Assembly (NCBI RefSeq): GCF_003075435.1 | Contig: NZ_QCZJ01000013.1 | Span: forward strand, 88,857-152,856 | Direction of reading: 5' to 3' | DNA from: Terrimonas sp. | GTDB taxonomy: Bacteria > Bacteroidota > Bacteroidia > Chitinophagales > Chitinophagaceae | Length of the DNA: 64,000 bases | Shown: positions 34,024-43,765 of the stretch, piece after piece | Layout: the number at the start of each line of letters is the position of its first letter | How positions within the stretch are numbered: position 1 is the first letter of the stretch | Notes under the pieces: model-generated | Databases searched by the model: none | Seen by the model: only the letters and a program-made list of their open reading frames with translations | What the model was told of the DNA's origin: nothing | Program-made: the position numbers and the translations under genes

Positions 34024-36186
34024 TTACTGCTTCACTAATTTCAGCTCATTAATAATATTTGAAGCGCCGCCTAATTTATCAATACACCACAGCACATATC
34101 GCACGTCTACACAAATGGTTCTGTTCAGATCTTTATCAAAAGCCAGCTTATGGCTCAGGGCTTCATAGTTTCCGTCAAAAGCCAATCCTATAAGGTTGCC
34201 TGTTCCATCAATTACAGGAGAGCCTGAATTACCGCCCGTAATATCATTGGTTGTAATAAAACATACAACCAGGTCATTTATTCTTTTATCAATGTACTGT
34301 CCAAAATCTTTTTTCTTTACAAGGTCAATCAATTTTGCAGGCAGGTCAAACTGGTAATCTCCGGGAATATATTTTTCTAAAACGCCTTTCATAGTAGTAG
34401 CGTAATCGTATTTTACCCCATCCTTTGGAGAATAACTCTTTACGTTTCCATAGCTTACTCTCATAGTGAATGTAGCGTCAGGGTACATTTTCTTTTTCGG
34501 GTCCATCTGCATAATGCCTTTCAGGTATAGTCGTCCCAGGTCGTTATTCTTTAATACAAATTGCTGGAAAAAGTTGTCGTATTTGTTCAGGTAATTTTTT
34601 ACAAATCCGCCTGCATAAGCATAAGCCGGATCGTTTTGAAGCGTTACCGCATCCGGTTTTTGTATAAATGCCTGCCATTTGGCATCATTCAACAGCATGG
34701 TATTACTGAAAACAGCAGTTGCCCATTTTTTGTAAGTGTCAGGTTCTTTCAGATCCCCATAGGCAGATTTCAGGGTCTCATAAAAGCCGATAGGATGCTG
34801 GTTTTTATCGATGTCGTTGTAAAACATCTGGCAGGTTGCTGCCAGTATACGCTGATCTGAAATTTTGTTTTCATCTGCAAGAAAAGCTTTTCTTGCATTG
34901 CCGGCTGCTTCTAGATCCTGCTTAACTATTGCTGCATCCACGCCATTCTTCACCATATCATTTTCCAGCTTAATTAATGTGGCTGCAAATTTTGCGAGCG
35001 GTGAGCCGAGTACGCCTTCGTATATGTATACACGATGTTTTGCATAAGGTCTCCATGCATCATATACTTTTGGCCATTCTGTGAAAATATTTTCAAATTC
35101 CGGTTTGCCTTTAGCCCATTGCTGAAATGCAGCTTCTTCCGCCTGCTTCTTTTCATATATCTGGTATTTCAATAGCTGCTTTGTTTCGCCGTCATAAAAC
35201 TTCCAGTAATTGGCAATGCTGGCATAGCTTGAAGCCAGTTGAAGCTTGACAGCAGGATCATTTTTCATCTGCTCAAACATGGCTTTCAGTCTTACATCGC
35301 GTAAGCCAACAAGACTGGGATTATTGATATCTGTAGCAAGCCTGATACCATATGAAGTTTCGTAGCGGTTAGTGCTGCCGGGGTAGCCATATATCATGGC
35401 ATAATCGCCGTCTTTAAAACCTTTAATGGAAACAGGTAAAAAATATTTTGGCTTCAGCGGAATGTTTTCTGCGGAATGAGCAGAGGGCTTGCCATCTTTA
35501 CCTGCATATACCCTGAACACAGAAAAGTCGCCTGTATGGCGGGGCCATTCCCAGTTATCAGTATCTCCGCCAAATTTACCAACACTTTCCGGCGGCGCGG
35601 CTACCAGGCGTATGTCGGTATAGCGTTGATATACAAAAACCAGGAACTGGTTATTTTTGAAAAGTGGGCTTACCCTTGCTTCAATATTTTGCGAAGGATC
35701 GGAATATTGCTGGTTAAACTGGCTGATCAACTCAGCTTGTTTTTTAGAGCGGTCGTTTGCAGACAGTCCTTCCAGTTGCGGCGCTATCTTGTCGGTTACA
35801 TCCTCAATCTTCAACAGGAATTGAACACTGAGTTCCTTAGCAGGAATTTCCTGTGATTTATTTAATGCCCAAAAGCCATCGCGCAGGTAATTATTGTTTA
35901 CGCTGCTGGCAGCTGCTATGGCGGCATAGCCACAGTGGTGATTGGTGAATATCAATCCTTCATTACTTACTATTTCGCCTGTGCATCCTCCCCCGAATAT
36001 TATAATGGCATCTTTAATAGATGATTTATTAACGCTGTATAATTGTTCAGGAGTGAGTTTTAAGCCGCGTTTCACCATATCGGCATATACCTGCTTGCCA
36101 AGTAAAAGCGGCAACCACATGCCTTCATCTGCATAAGATTTGCAGAAGGTAATAACTAATAGTAGTGAGGCAAATATTTTCTTCAT
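34024..36186 (-). CDS. S46-family dipeptidyl-peptidase (DPP7-like)
   Basis: This 720-aa periplasmic serine peptidase has a signal peptide ending near residue 19. The chymotrypsin-like site is visible: catalytic His in TNHHCGYAAI (residues 81-90), Ser654 in TGGNSGSPV. Residue 672 (18 after the Ser) is Gly. In Porphyromonas the corresponding residue is Gly in DPP7 and Arg in DPP11, which sets the acidic P1 preference of DPP11; this suggests a DPP7-like, hydrophobic or broad specificity, by recall of family work. It would release dipeptides from peptides entering the periplasm. It is monocistronic with its own promoter. Confidence 0.93.
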   Translation of the reverse strand: MKKIFASLLLVITFCKSYADEGMWLPLLLGKQVYADMVKRGLKLTPEQLYSVNKSSIKDAIIIFGGGCTGEIVSNEGLIFTNHHCGYAAIAAASSVNNNYLRDGFWALNKSQEIPAKELSVQFLLKIEDVTDKIAPQLEGLSANDRSKKQAELISQFNQQYSDPSQNIEARVSPLFKNNQFLVFVYQRYTDIRLVAAPPESVGKFGGDTDNWEWPRHTGDFSVFRVYAGKDGKPSAHSAENIPLKPKYFLPVSIKGFKDGDYAMIYGYPGSTNRYETSYGIRLATDINNPSLVGLRDVRLKAMFEQMKNDPAVKLQLASSYASIANYWKFYDGETKQLLKYQIYEKKQAEEAAFQQWAKGKPEFENIFTEWPKVYDAWRPYAKHRVYIYEGVLGSPLAKFAATLIKLENDMVKNGVDAAIVKQDLEAAGNARKAFLADENKISDQRILAATCQMFYNDIDKNQHPIGFYETLKSAYGDLKEPDTYKKWATAVFSNTMLLNDAKWQAFIQKPDAVTLQNDPAYAYAGGFVKNYLNKYDNFFQQFVLKNNDLGRLYLKGIMQMDPKKKMYPDATFTMRVSYGNVKSYSPKDGVKYDYATTMKGVLEKYIPGDYQFDLPAKLIDLVKKKDFGQYIDKRINDLVVCFITTNDITGGNSGSPVIDGTGNLIGLAFDGNYEALSHKLAFDKDLNRTICVDVRYVLWCIDKLGGASNIINELKLVKQ

Positions 36187-36205
36187 GATTTCAATTTTTA
36201 CTAAA

Positions 36206-36213
36206 CAAACCTA
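36206..36213 (-). promoter_or_regulatory. -7 element (TAGGTTTG) of the S46 peptidase gene
   Basis: An exact TAnnTTTG match ends 19 nt before the ATG at 36186. No convincing -33 TTG. Confidence 0.5.
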
Positions 36214-36267
36214 CGTAAAGTAAAAATTGAAAATGCCCGGAAGTGGAAAATTTATGAGGAATTTGCC

Positions 36268-36293
36268 GGGCGGATAATAATTCATATCCGCCC
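36268..36293. terminator. Hairpin after the small secreted protein gene
   Basis: GGGCGGATA (36268-36276) pairs perfectly with TATCCGCCC (36285-36293) around an 8-nt loop. It lies 28 nt beyond the stop codon on the minus strand. The T-tract after it is weak, so it may be a stabilising 3' hairpin instead of an efficient terminator. Confidence 0.5.
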
Positions 36294-36320
36294 GTAATCC
36301 TTTTCAGGCGAGCGTATTAA

Positions 36321-36722
36321 TTATACTTTCTTAATAACTACATCTTCCACAACACGTGTTTCAGTTGTAATTTCAAAACTTTCAGTGTAGTTATTCTTTT
36401 TATCACTGATAGTGAAGATAACTTTACCTGAATCTGTTTTAGGCAAAGAGAATTTTTTGTCAAAAGTGTTGTCGGTATAAGCGCTCTGGAAAAGCGTTAC
36501 GCCATCTGCATCTTTTATAGTAACAAAAAATTTAGAAGCATTTACATTATTGTATTTTACATTGAAGAACAAAGTTTGATTCTGTGAGCCAATGTATTTT
36601 ACACTTGCTGCTTCATCTGCAGGATCAACTGATTTTATACCTGCTGTAGCGGGAATAGTAACTGCTGCGATTGCAACCACTAAAAGGGATTTGCGTACTG
36701 CTGAAAAAATGCCTGTTTTCAT
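36321..36722 (-). CDS. Small secreted beta-rich protein
   Basis: This 133-aa protein has a cleavable signal peptide (cleavage near PATAG, residue 28) and a mature part that looks like one Ig-like beta-sandwich (FFNVKYNNVNASKFFVTI, SGKVIFTISDKKNNYTESFEI). I do not recognise a specific family. Similar short exported beta proteins are common in Chitinophagaceae. Its best promoter match lies about 200 nt upstream, giving a long leader. Confidence 0.7.
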   Translation of the reverse strand: MKTGIFSAVRKSLLVVAIAAVTIPATAGIKSVDPADEAASVKYIGSQNQTLFFNVKYNNVNASKFFVTIKDADGVTLFQSAYTDNTFDKKFSLPKTDSGKVIFTISDKKNNYTESFEITTETRVVEDVVIKKV

Positions 36723-37221
36723 ATAATATGTGTTTTGTTTACTTCTTTTGATGGAAGCAATACGTAGATGTAATTGTGTTAGAACTTCGTTGGCAAACCT
36801 GTTAGATATGGCGAAGAGTTAGTGGATGGCATTGATGGCAAAAGTGTGGCAAAACTTAATCGAAAGAAAGCCTGTTGGCTGTTTTACGGGTTGATGATTG
36901 CCAGGAAGCAATCCTGAATTGATAACGCAAATGTACAAAATAATATTGCTTGTAAACGCAAAATTTAATAAACTGTACAAATTTTTGCAATTTTTTCAGA
37001 ATATAAAGCAGAAAAATAGAATTTGGTAACATAAAATTAATATTTGAATAAATGGTATTTGTTGGTGGCGTGGCAGAGGTTGCGTAAGGGATAATAAAAA
37101 ATTCAGCGTATGATGCGATTTGATTTTTAACCTCAAAGAGGCGAGAAGATTACACAAAGACACACTAAGAAACCGATAGTTGACATAAATCCTGCATGCT
37201 TTACAGAATGAATTGCGTGGG
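36723..37221. other. Long intergenic region with promoter and repeat words
   Basis: This 499-nt gap contains the promoter of the small secreted protein gene (36928-36961) and its probable 200-nt leader, then an AT-rich stretch, then at 37125-37175 a CACAAAG-type dispersed repeat (AGATTACACAAAGACACAC). I see no credible gene. Confidence 0.5.
36928..36961 (-). promoter_or_regulatory. Promoter TTG-N23-TACATTTG
   Basis: On the minus strand TTG (36959-36961) precedes TACATTTG (36928-36935) by 23 nt. It points to the gene at 36722 and would give a leader of about 200 nt. Confidence 0.5.
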
Positions 37222-39384
37222 TTATTCTGTAACGCCTTCAAGAGAAAACAAAAATGCATATTCAAGCGCTATATCTTTCAGGTAATCAAACCTGCCCGAA
37301 GCGCCGCCATGACCAAAGTTCATATTGGTATGCAGTAATAAAATATTATTATCTGTTTTCATTACACGTAACCTGGCTACCCATTTTGCAGGTTCAAAAT
37401 ATTGCACCTGGCTGTCATGCAATCCTGTTGTTACCAGCATATTCGGATAGTCTTTCTTCTCAATATTTTCATAAGGAGAATATGATTTCATATAATCATA
37501 CGCTTCTTTGTTCTCCGGGTTACCCCATTCATCATATTCATTGGTAGTAAGCGGTATACCTGCATCAAGCATTGTATTAACAACATCAACAAAAGGAACC
37601 TGTGCTATTATTCCATTCCAAAGGTCAGGTGCCATATTGGCAACAGCGCCCATCAGCAAGCCACCGGCGCTTCCGCCCTGGGCATATAAATGCCCTTTCA
37701 AAGTATATTTCTGATCAATGAGATATTGTCCGCAATCAATAAAGTCAGTAAATGTATTTTTCTTATTCATCATCTTACCATCTTCATACCAGCTGCGCCC
37801 CATTTCCTGCCCGCCGCGTATATGCGCTATAGCAAATACAAAACCCCTGTTCAGTAAGCTTAAACGGTTAGCGCTGAAAGTGGCGTCCATACTATAGCCA
37901 TAAGAACCGTAAGCATATAACAGCAGCGGAGCTGAACCATCTTTTGCATAACCTTTTTTATAAACCAGTGATATAGGAATTTTAGTACCATCTTTGGCTG
38001 TAGCATACAATCTTTCAGAAACATACCCGGCAGGGTTATAACCGCCTACAATTTCCTGTTGCTTCATCAGCTTTTTTTCTTTGGTATCCATATTATAGTC
38101 GTATACCGAATTAGGTGTAGTAAGCGAGGTGTAGTTATACCTGAGCACGTTTGTATTAAATTCAGGGTTGCCTGTGGTTGTTGCATCGTATACCGGCTCG
38201 CCAAAATCAATATAATAATCTTCACCTGATGGGAGTTTTTTTACTCTGAACTGGATAAGCCCGTTTTTTCTTTCTGTAATAACAATACGGTCTTTAAACA
38301 CATCTATGCCTTCCAGCAAAACATCTGTTCTGTGCGGAATTACTTCTTTCCATTCGGGGCTGTTTGTTTTATCCAACCCACATTCCATTAACCTGAAATT
38401 TTTTGCGTAGAGGTTGGTAGTAATGTAAAATTTATCGCCCAGATGGTCTACGCTGTATAGTACTTCTTTAAGGCGGGGTTGAAATATTTTAAAGGTTGCT
38501 TCAGGCTCATCTGATTTAATAAAAAATTTTTCAGTGGAAAGCGTAGCCTGCGATGAAATAAAGATGAATTTCCCGGATTTTGTTTTGCTTACACCAATAT
38601 AATTTGATGGGTCTTTTTCTTCATAAACGGTTACATCGGTTGAAGCATTGGCGCCCAGCTTATGGCGGTTTATTTTTTCTGATAATAATGTTGTGGGATT
38701 ATTTTGGGTATAGAACAGGGTTTTGTTGTCATTAGCCCATACAGAGCCGCCGCTGGTTCCCTTTATCCTGTCCTCGTAAATCTCTCCTGTTTCAAGGTTC
38801 TTAATGTGAATAGTATATTGCCTGCGGGATACTGTATCAACACCAAAAGCCAGTAATTTATTATCATCACTGATGTTGAAACCGCCTGCAGCATAGTATG
38901 GATGTTCTTTGGCCAGTTCATCCACATCCAATAATATTTCTTCGGGTGCGTCAAGACTTCCTTTTTTTCTGCAATATTTATAGTATTCCTTTCCGTCTTC
39001 GGTGCGGGTATAATAGTAATAACCATTTTTGAAAACAGGTACAGATTCATCCTTCTTTTTTATTCTTCCTTTCATTTCATTATACAAATGCTCTCTCAGC
39101 ACTTTGGAGCCGCTCATCATAGTATCGAGGTAAGCGTTTTCCTCCTCCAGGTATTTTACTACAGCAGCACTATCCGGTCCCTTTTTGAAATAATCATTCA
39201 ACCAGTAATAATTATCAGCTACGGTGTCATTATGAACAATGCGTATGTGCTCTTTAACGGGGGCTACCGGTGGCTTAATGCCCTGCGGCCATTCAATACT
39301 TACCATTTTCTCTTTTGTTTGAGTATTACATGCTATAATAAAAATACTTACAGATATTGTAATGATTGATAATGATCGCTTCAT
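37222..39384 (-). CDS. S9-family oligopeptidase B-like lipoprotein
   Basis: This prolyl-oligopeptidase-fold serine peptidase is 720 aa from the ATG at 39384; a longer frame with an ATG at 39447 is unlikely because the lipobox IIAC lies correctly behind the inner start. It has an N-terminal beta-propeller (about 60-420) and a hydrolase domain with nucleophile GGSAGG, Asp in GLHDSQVQY and His in FGHGGASG. It resembles PtrB, which cleaves short peptides after basic residues. With the neighbouring S46 enzyme it may feed peptides to uptake systems. Confidence 0.93.
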   Translation of the reverse strand: MKRSLSIITISVSIFIIACNTQTKEKMVSIEWPQGIKPPVAPVKEHIRIVHNDTVADNYYWLNDYFKKGPDSAAVVKYLEEENAYLDTMMSGSKVLREHLYNEMKGRIKKKDESVPVFKNGYYYYTRTEDGKEYYKYCRKKGSLDAPEEILLDVDELAKEHPYYAAGGFNISDDNKLLAFGVDTVSRRQYTIHIKNLETGEIYEDRIKGTSGGSVWANDNKTLFYTQNNPTTLLSEKINRHKLGANASTDVTVYEEKDPSNYIGVSKTKSGKFIFISSQATLSTEKFFIKSDEPEATFKIFQPRLKEVLYSVDHLGDKFYITTNLYAKNFRLMECGLDKTNSPEWKEVIPHRTDVLLEGIDVFKDRIVITERKNGLIQFRVKKLPSGEDYYIDFGEPVYDATTTGNPEFNTNVLRYNYTSLTTPNSVYDYNMDTKEKKLMKQQEIVGGYNPAGYVSERLYATAKDGTKIPISLVYKKGYAKDGSAPLLLYAYGSYGYSMDATFSANRLSLLNRGFVFAIAHIRGGQEMGRSWYEDGKMMNKKNTFTDFIDCGQYLIDQKYTLKGHLYAQGGSAGGLLMGAVANMAPDLWNGIIAQVPFVDVVNTMLDAGIPLTTNEYDEWGNPENKEAYDYMKSYSPYENIEKKDYPNMLVTTGLHDSQVQYFEPAKWVARLRVMKTDNNILLLHTNMNFGHGGASGRFDYLKDIALEYAFLFSLEGVTE

Positions 39385-39502
39385 ATCAATATATTTTTGT
39401 TTAATAAATATGGCAGTGTAAAATGAGGCAAATTGCAAAGAATACAATTACTAAGTTTTGTCGATTGATTTCAGACAAGCGATTTTTCCTGCAGATATCG
39501 GG

Positions 39503-41431
39503 TCAGGCGTTGAACGTAATCGTTACATTTTCTTTGGACAGGGTTCTTATTGCTTCAATAATAGCAGCTGTATCATAACCGGCTTCTTTTTGCAGTTCTT
39601 TAGGCGTACCGTGTTCAATTACTTCATCAGGAATACCTAATATTTTTACATTGGCAGTATAGCCGTGTGCTGCCATAAATTCAAGCACTGCGCTGCCAAA
39701 ACCACCGGTAACTGTGCCGTCTTCAACCGTGATGATCTTATCAAATTTTTTAAACACTTCGTGAAGCAACATTTCATCAAGCGGCTTTGCAAAACGCATA
39801 TCATAATGTGCGGGAGTAATGCCTTCAGTTCTTAATTCGCGAATGGCAGCAGCGGCAAAATTACCAGGATGGCCGAGTGTGAGTATAGCGATATCTGTAC
39901 CATCTTTTAATTTTCTTCCTGTGCCGATAGTGATTTCCTGCATTTCCCTTTTCCAGTCTGGCATTACGCCTTCTCCGCGGGGATAGCGGATCACAAAAGG
40001 ATGTTCGGTAGAATCCAACTGCGCGGTATACATTAAGTTGCGCAGTTCAGCTTCATTCATCGGGGCGCTTACAATCATATTGGGTATACAGCGCATGTAT
40101 GCAATATCATAGGCGCCGTGATGGGTTGCGCCATCTTCTCCTACCAAACCAGCTCTGTCGAGACAGAAAACTACCGGCAGGTTTTGTATTGCCACATCAT
40201 GCACCACCTGGTCGTATGCCCTTTGCATAAACGAGGAATAAATATTACAAAATACTCTTAATCCCTGTGTAGCCATTCCTGCGCTAAGTGTAACTGCATG
40301 CTGCTCACATATACCTACATCCAGGGCACGGTCAGGCATTTTCTCCATCATAAATTTTAATGAAGAGCCTGATGGCATAGCAGGCGTAATGCCGAATATT
40401 TTATCGTTCTTCTCGGCCAGCTCAATAATGGTATGTCCAAAAACATCCTGGTATTTTGGCGGCTGTGGAAGATCAAATTTCTTTTTATATATCTCACCGG
40501 TTATTTTATCAAACAAACCCGGCGCATGCCATTTGGTTTGATCCTTTTCTGCAAGCGCATAGCCCTTACCCTTTACCGTTAGTATATGTAAAAGTTTTGG
40601 GCCGGGTATTTTTTTAAGATCCTGTAAGATGTCAACAAGCTTGGTGACATTATGCCCGTCTATCGGTCCAAAGTAGCGCAGGTTCAGCGCTTCAAACAGG
40701 TTGCTGCTTTTATTGATAAATCCTTTTATACTATGCTCAAGCTTGCTGGCCATTTCGCGGGTAAAAGTTTTGCCTACAGGCAGCTTACCCAGCGCATTCC
40801 ATATATCATCTTTAAATTTGTTGTAGGTATGAGAGGCAGTAATATCGGTAAGATATTCTCTTAATGCGCCAACATTCTGATCAATGCTCATGCAATTATC
40901 GTTCAGGATGATCAGCATATCCGCATCTGCCACACCTGCATGATTCATTCCTTCAAAAGCAAGCCCGGCTGTCATAGCGCCATCTCCTATAATGGCAACA
41001 GATTTCCGGTCTTCACCTTTGTATTTGGCAGCAATAGCCATTCCCAGCGCTGCAGAAATAGAGGTAGAAGAGTGCCCTACGCCAAAGCTGTCGTATTCGC
41101 TTTCCCATCTCCTTGGAAAACCGCTTAAACCATTATATTTTCTGTTGGTATAAAAATTATCTCTTCTGCCGGTTAAAATTTTATGTCCGTATGCCTGGTG
41201 ACCTACATCCCAAACCAATTGATCATATGGAGTATTAAAAACATAATGTAATGCTACTGATAGTTCAACAACGCCAAGGCTGGCGCCGAAATGACCGCCA
41301 TGAACGCTTACCACGTCAATAATATATTGACGTAGTTCTTCACTCACCTGCAATAATTGATCTTTGGTTAGCTTTTTAAGATCCTGCGGGTTATTGATCT
41401 GCTGTAAAAGAGGTCCTGGTGTTATGTCCAT
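39503..41431 (-). CDS. dxs: 1-Deoxy-D-xylulose-5-phosphate synthase
   Basis: This 642-aa thiamine-diphosphate enzyme condenses pyruvate and glyceraldehyde 3-phosphate, the first step of the MEP isoprenoid pathway. Typical motifs are HGGHFGASLGVVEL, DVGHQAYGHKILTGR, the TPP site GDGAMTAGLAFE followed by NDN, and the C-terminal transketolase domain with DRAGLVGEDGATHHG. Length is normal. It is monocistronic with a -7 element at 41453-41460. Confidence 0.97.
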   Translation of the reverse strand: MDITPGPLLQQINNPQDLKKLTKDQLLQVSEELRQYIIDVVSVHGGHFGASLGVVELSVALHYVFNTPYDQLVWDVGHQAYGHKILTGRRDNFYTNRKYNGLSGFPRRWESEYDSFGVGHSSTSISAALGMAIAAKYKGEDRKSVAIIGDGAMTAGLAFEGMNHAGVADADMLIILNDNCMSIDQNVGALREYLTDITASHTYNKFKDDIWNALGKLPVGKTFTREMASKLEHSIKGFINKSSNLFEALNLRYFGPIDGHNVTKLVDILQDLKKIPGPKLLHILTVKGKGYALAEKDQTKWHAPGLFDKITGEIYKKKFDLPQPPKYQDVFGHTIIELAEKNDKIFGITPAMPSGSSLKFMMEKMPDRALDVGICEQHAVTLSAGMATQGLRVFCNIYSSFMQRAYDQVVHDVAIQNLPVVFCLDRAGLVGEDGATHHGAYDIAYMRCIPNMIVSAPMNEAELRNLMYTAQLDSTEHPFVIRYPRGEGVMPDWKREMQEITIGTGRKLKDGTDIAILTLGHPGNFAAAAIRELRTEGITPAHYDMRFAKPLDEMLLHEVFKKFDKIITVEDGTVTGGFGSAVLEFMAAHGYTANVKILGIPDEVIEHGTPKELQKEAGYDTAAIIEAIRTLSKENVTITFNA

Positions 41432-41452
41432 TTACGTGGTTTAAAATGCTAA

Positions 41453-41460
41453 CAAAAATA
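41453..41460 (-). promoter_or_regulatory. -7 element (TATTTTTG) of dxs
   Basis: An exact TAnnTTTG match ends 21 nt before the dxs ATG. Confidence 0.5.
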
Positions 41461-41710
41461 ATATTAAAATGTTACTTAAGAAGGGAATTCTGTAAGATGG
41501 AGGCATCTCTGGTATTGGCAGCAGGATGCCAAACTTAAAGCTTTTAGCTTGATAGCACTTATCTTCAGGGCTGGCAATCTTAAATAGTAATTAGATTGAT
41601 TATCAATAAAATGCGATTCGTGAGCCTGTAATTGTATGCCGCTAAGCCAATTATACAGCCATTAGTAATACATTATTTCTGGCAGAGTGGGGAAATCTTT
41701 AGATTTGATC

Positions 41711-42766
41711 ATGCAATTAAAATTGTCGAAATACTGGTTGTGCCAGATATGCGGTTGGGGTGGTGTGGCGCTGATTAATATTTTTTTGGAATATACATAT
41801 GGTGAGGGCGTTTCATGGAAGTTTTTTGGCCGGCTTGTAATTGTGTTGGGGCTGGGTATACCCATTACTCATATCATCAGGAATATTATTGTGAGCAGGA
41901 ACTGGCTGACACTCCCTTTTGATAAAATGGTATTACGGCTTTTTCTTACACTTGTGGCCGGCAGTTTTATTTATTCCTTTTGCACTTTAAGTTTATTTGA
42001 AATACTGAATCTTTCAGAAGTTACGCATAGCCGTCGTCCTTTCTTTGATCGTGTGATCATCAGGTTTTTTGATAGTATTATTATTTTGATGGTTTGGGTA
42101 TTATTGTATTACATGTATCATTATTTCCAGAAAAATAAAAAGCAGGAAGTAGATACATTCCGCCTGCAATCGCTGGTAAAGGAGCTTGAATTAAAAACGA
42201 TTAAATCTCATATCAACCCTCATTTTATTTTTAATTCGTTAAATAGCATCAGGGCCCTTGTTGATGAAAACCCCGAACGTGCAAGAAGGGCTATAACAGA
42301 GTTAAGCAATATTTTACGGAGCAGTATGCAAACGGAGAAGATGGAAACAGTGCCGCTTGAACAGGAATTGAGTATTGTGAAAGATTACCTGGCGCTGGAA
42401 CAAATGCGTTTTGAAGAAAGGCTCAGAGTTAATTTTACAATTGATGAAGACACACTAAACCAGCCTATTCCACCTATGATGCTTCAAACACTTGCTGAAA
42501 ACGCTATTAAACACGGTGTGAGTAAACAAATGGATGGCGGTATTGTAACCATCATTTCTGATTTTGTAGATGATCATCATGAAATAATCATCCGTAACAG
42601 CGGGGTGTTGAATGGTCATGCGGAATACAAAGGGTTTGGATTACAGAGTACGCATGACAGATTGAATTTACTTTTTGGTACCAAAGCAGTATTTACCATA
42701 AAAGATATTCCGGGAAATATGGTAGAAGCGAAAGTTATTATGCCAATCAGCGGCATCACACGATAA
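41711..42766 (+). CDS. LytS/YehU-type sensor histidine kinase
   Basis: The 351-aa protein has four membrane segments (about residues 10-140), then a His_kinase domain with the phospho-accepting His in KSHINPHFIFNSLNSI. An ATPase domain follows (AENAIKHGVSKQ, GFGLQSTHDRL). This is the family that pairs with LytTR regulators, and the partner is encoded 12 nt downstream. The ATG at 41711 is preferred over a GTG at 41687. The signal sensed is unknown. Confidence 0.92.
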   Translation: MQLKLSKYWLCQICGWGGVALINIFLEYTYGEGVSWKFFGRLVIVLGLGIPITHIIRNIIVSRNWLTLPFDKMVLRLFLTLVAGSFIYSFCTLSLFEILNLSEVTHSRRPFFDRVIIRFFDSIIILMVWVLLYYMYHYFQKNKKQEVDTFRLQSLVKELELKTIKSHINPHFIFNSLNSIRALVDENPERARRAITELSNILRSSMQTEKMETVPLEQELSIVKDYLALEQMRFEERLRVNFTIDEDTLNQPIPPMMLQTLAENAIKHGVSKQMDGGIVTIISDFVDDHHEIIIRNSGVLNGHAEYKGFGLQSTHDRLNLLFGTKAVFTIKDIPGNMVEAKVIMPISGITR

Positions 42767-42778
42767 ATACAAAAGTAT

Positions 42779-43528
42779 ATGACAAAGAGAGCCATTATAA
42801 TAGATGATGAAAGACTTGCAAGAACTGAATTAAAGAAACTGTTGCAGGATCACCCTGAAATTGAAGTAATAGCAGAAGCCGCAAACGCTAATGAGGGAAT
42901 TGAAAAAATTGAGCAGATGACACCTGACCTGGTTTTTCTTGATATACAAATGCCGGGCAAAACCGGGTTTGATTTACTAACCGAGCTGGATAAGCTGCCA
43001 CAGGTAATATTTACTACAGCTTACGATGAGTATGCCCTGAAAGCATTTGAAGTGAATGCGCTTGATTATTTACTGAAGCCTGTAGAGCCTAAAAGACTTG
43101 CCGATGCTATACAAAAATTAGAAGACAGTGATGAGCGGGAACCGGTTATATCAAACCTCAATACCCAGGTAAATGTACCTAACCGGGGTATACTCGGGGA
43201 GAATGACCAGGTATTTGTGAAAGATGGAGAACGCTGCTGGTTTGTAAAACTAAATGAGATCCGTTTGTTTGAAAGTGTTGGTAATTACGCGAAAGTGTTT
43301 TTCAGTACGCACAAACCATTGATATTAAAATCACTCAATGCCCTGGAAGAGCGGCTTGACGAAAAAGTTTTCTTCCGTGCCAACCGCAAACATATTGTAA
43401 ACCTGAGAATGATTGAAAGAGTAGAGCCGTATTTCAATGGAGGTTTATTGCTCGAAATTAAAGGTGGCGAAAAAATAGAAGTGAGCAGGAGACAGGCAGT
43501 GAAGTTTAAGGAGATGATGAGCCTGTAG
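42779..43528 (+). CDS. LytTR-family response regulator
   Basis: The 249-aa protein has a receiver (acidic pocket IDDE, phosphoacceptor Asp in FLDIQMP, Lys in LLKPV) and a C-terminal LytTR DNA-binding domain (about residues 145-245, with GNYAKVFFSTHKPLI and FFRANRKHIVNL). It forms a two-component system with the upstream kinase. A LytTR target site was not searched for in detail and its regulon is unknown. Confidence 0.93.
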   Translation: MTKRAIIIDDERLARTELKKLLQDHPEIEVIAEAANANEGIEKIEQMTPDLVFLDIQMPGKTGFDLLTELDKLPQVIFTTAYDEYALKAFEVNALDYLLKPVEPKRLADAIQKLEDSDEREPVISNLNTQVNVPNRGILGENDQVFVKDGERCWFVKLNEIRLFESVGNYAKVFFSTHKPLILKSLNALEERLDEKVFFRANRKHIVNLRMIERVEPYFNGGLLLEIKGGEKIEVSRRQAVKFKEMMSL

Positions 43529-43539
43529 GTAATTTTAGA

Positions 43540-43765
43540 ATGCGGCAATTTGAAAATTTGAAAATGGGGGATTGAATGTGGAAATGTGAGAATGTGGAGA
43601 TGTGAGAGTGTGACATCGCCTTTGTGGTTTTCTTTGTGTAAACCTTTGTGCCACTTTGAGTCAAAAAAACTTCTTACATATAATAAATTAAAACCGGCCT
43701 GCGTCAGCCCAACCTCAAATTTCAAATCTCAAATTTCCCTATCTTGCCATCGCAACTATCGCAGC
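43540..43765. repeat. Intergenic low-complexity and CACAAAG-type repeats
   Basis: Degenerate words (GCAATTTGAAAATTTGAAAA, GTGGAAATGTGAGAATG, CCTCAAATTTCAAATCTC) flank a CACAAAG-type segment on the opposite strand (CTTTGTGGTTTTCTTTG). These mark a dispersed repeat region between the LytTR regulator and the M28 peptidase genes. Confidence 0.5.

Noticed and set aside
39385..39447. Upstream ATG for the S9 peptidase
   Set aside because: The inner ATG at 39384 puts a lipobox at the expected place, and the extra 21 residues would displace it.
41505..41535. Possible sigma-54 promoter (TTGGCAGCAGGATGCC) upstream of the LytS gene
   Set aside because: The distance between GG and GC is 9 nt instead of 10 and the consensus is poor, so rpoN control of this gene is not supported.
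43586..43765. Upstream extension of the M28 peptidase by 60 residues
   Set aside because: The extension is translated from repeat DNA and would bury the signal peptide. The ATG at 43766 gives a normal exported protein.
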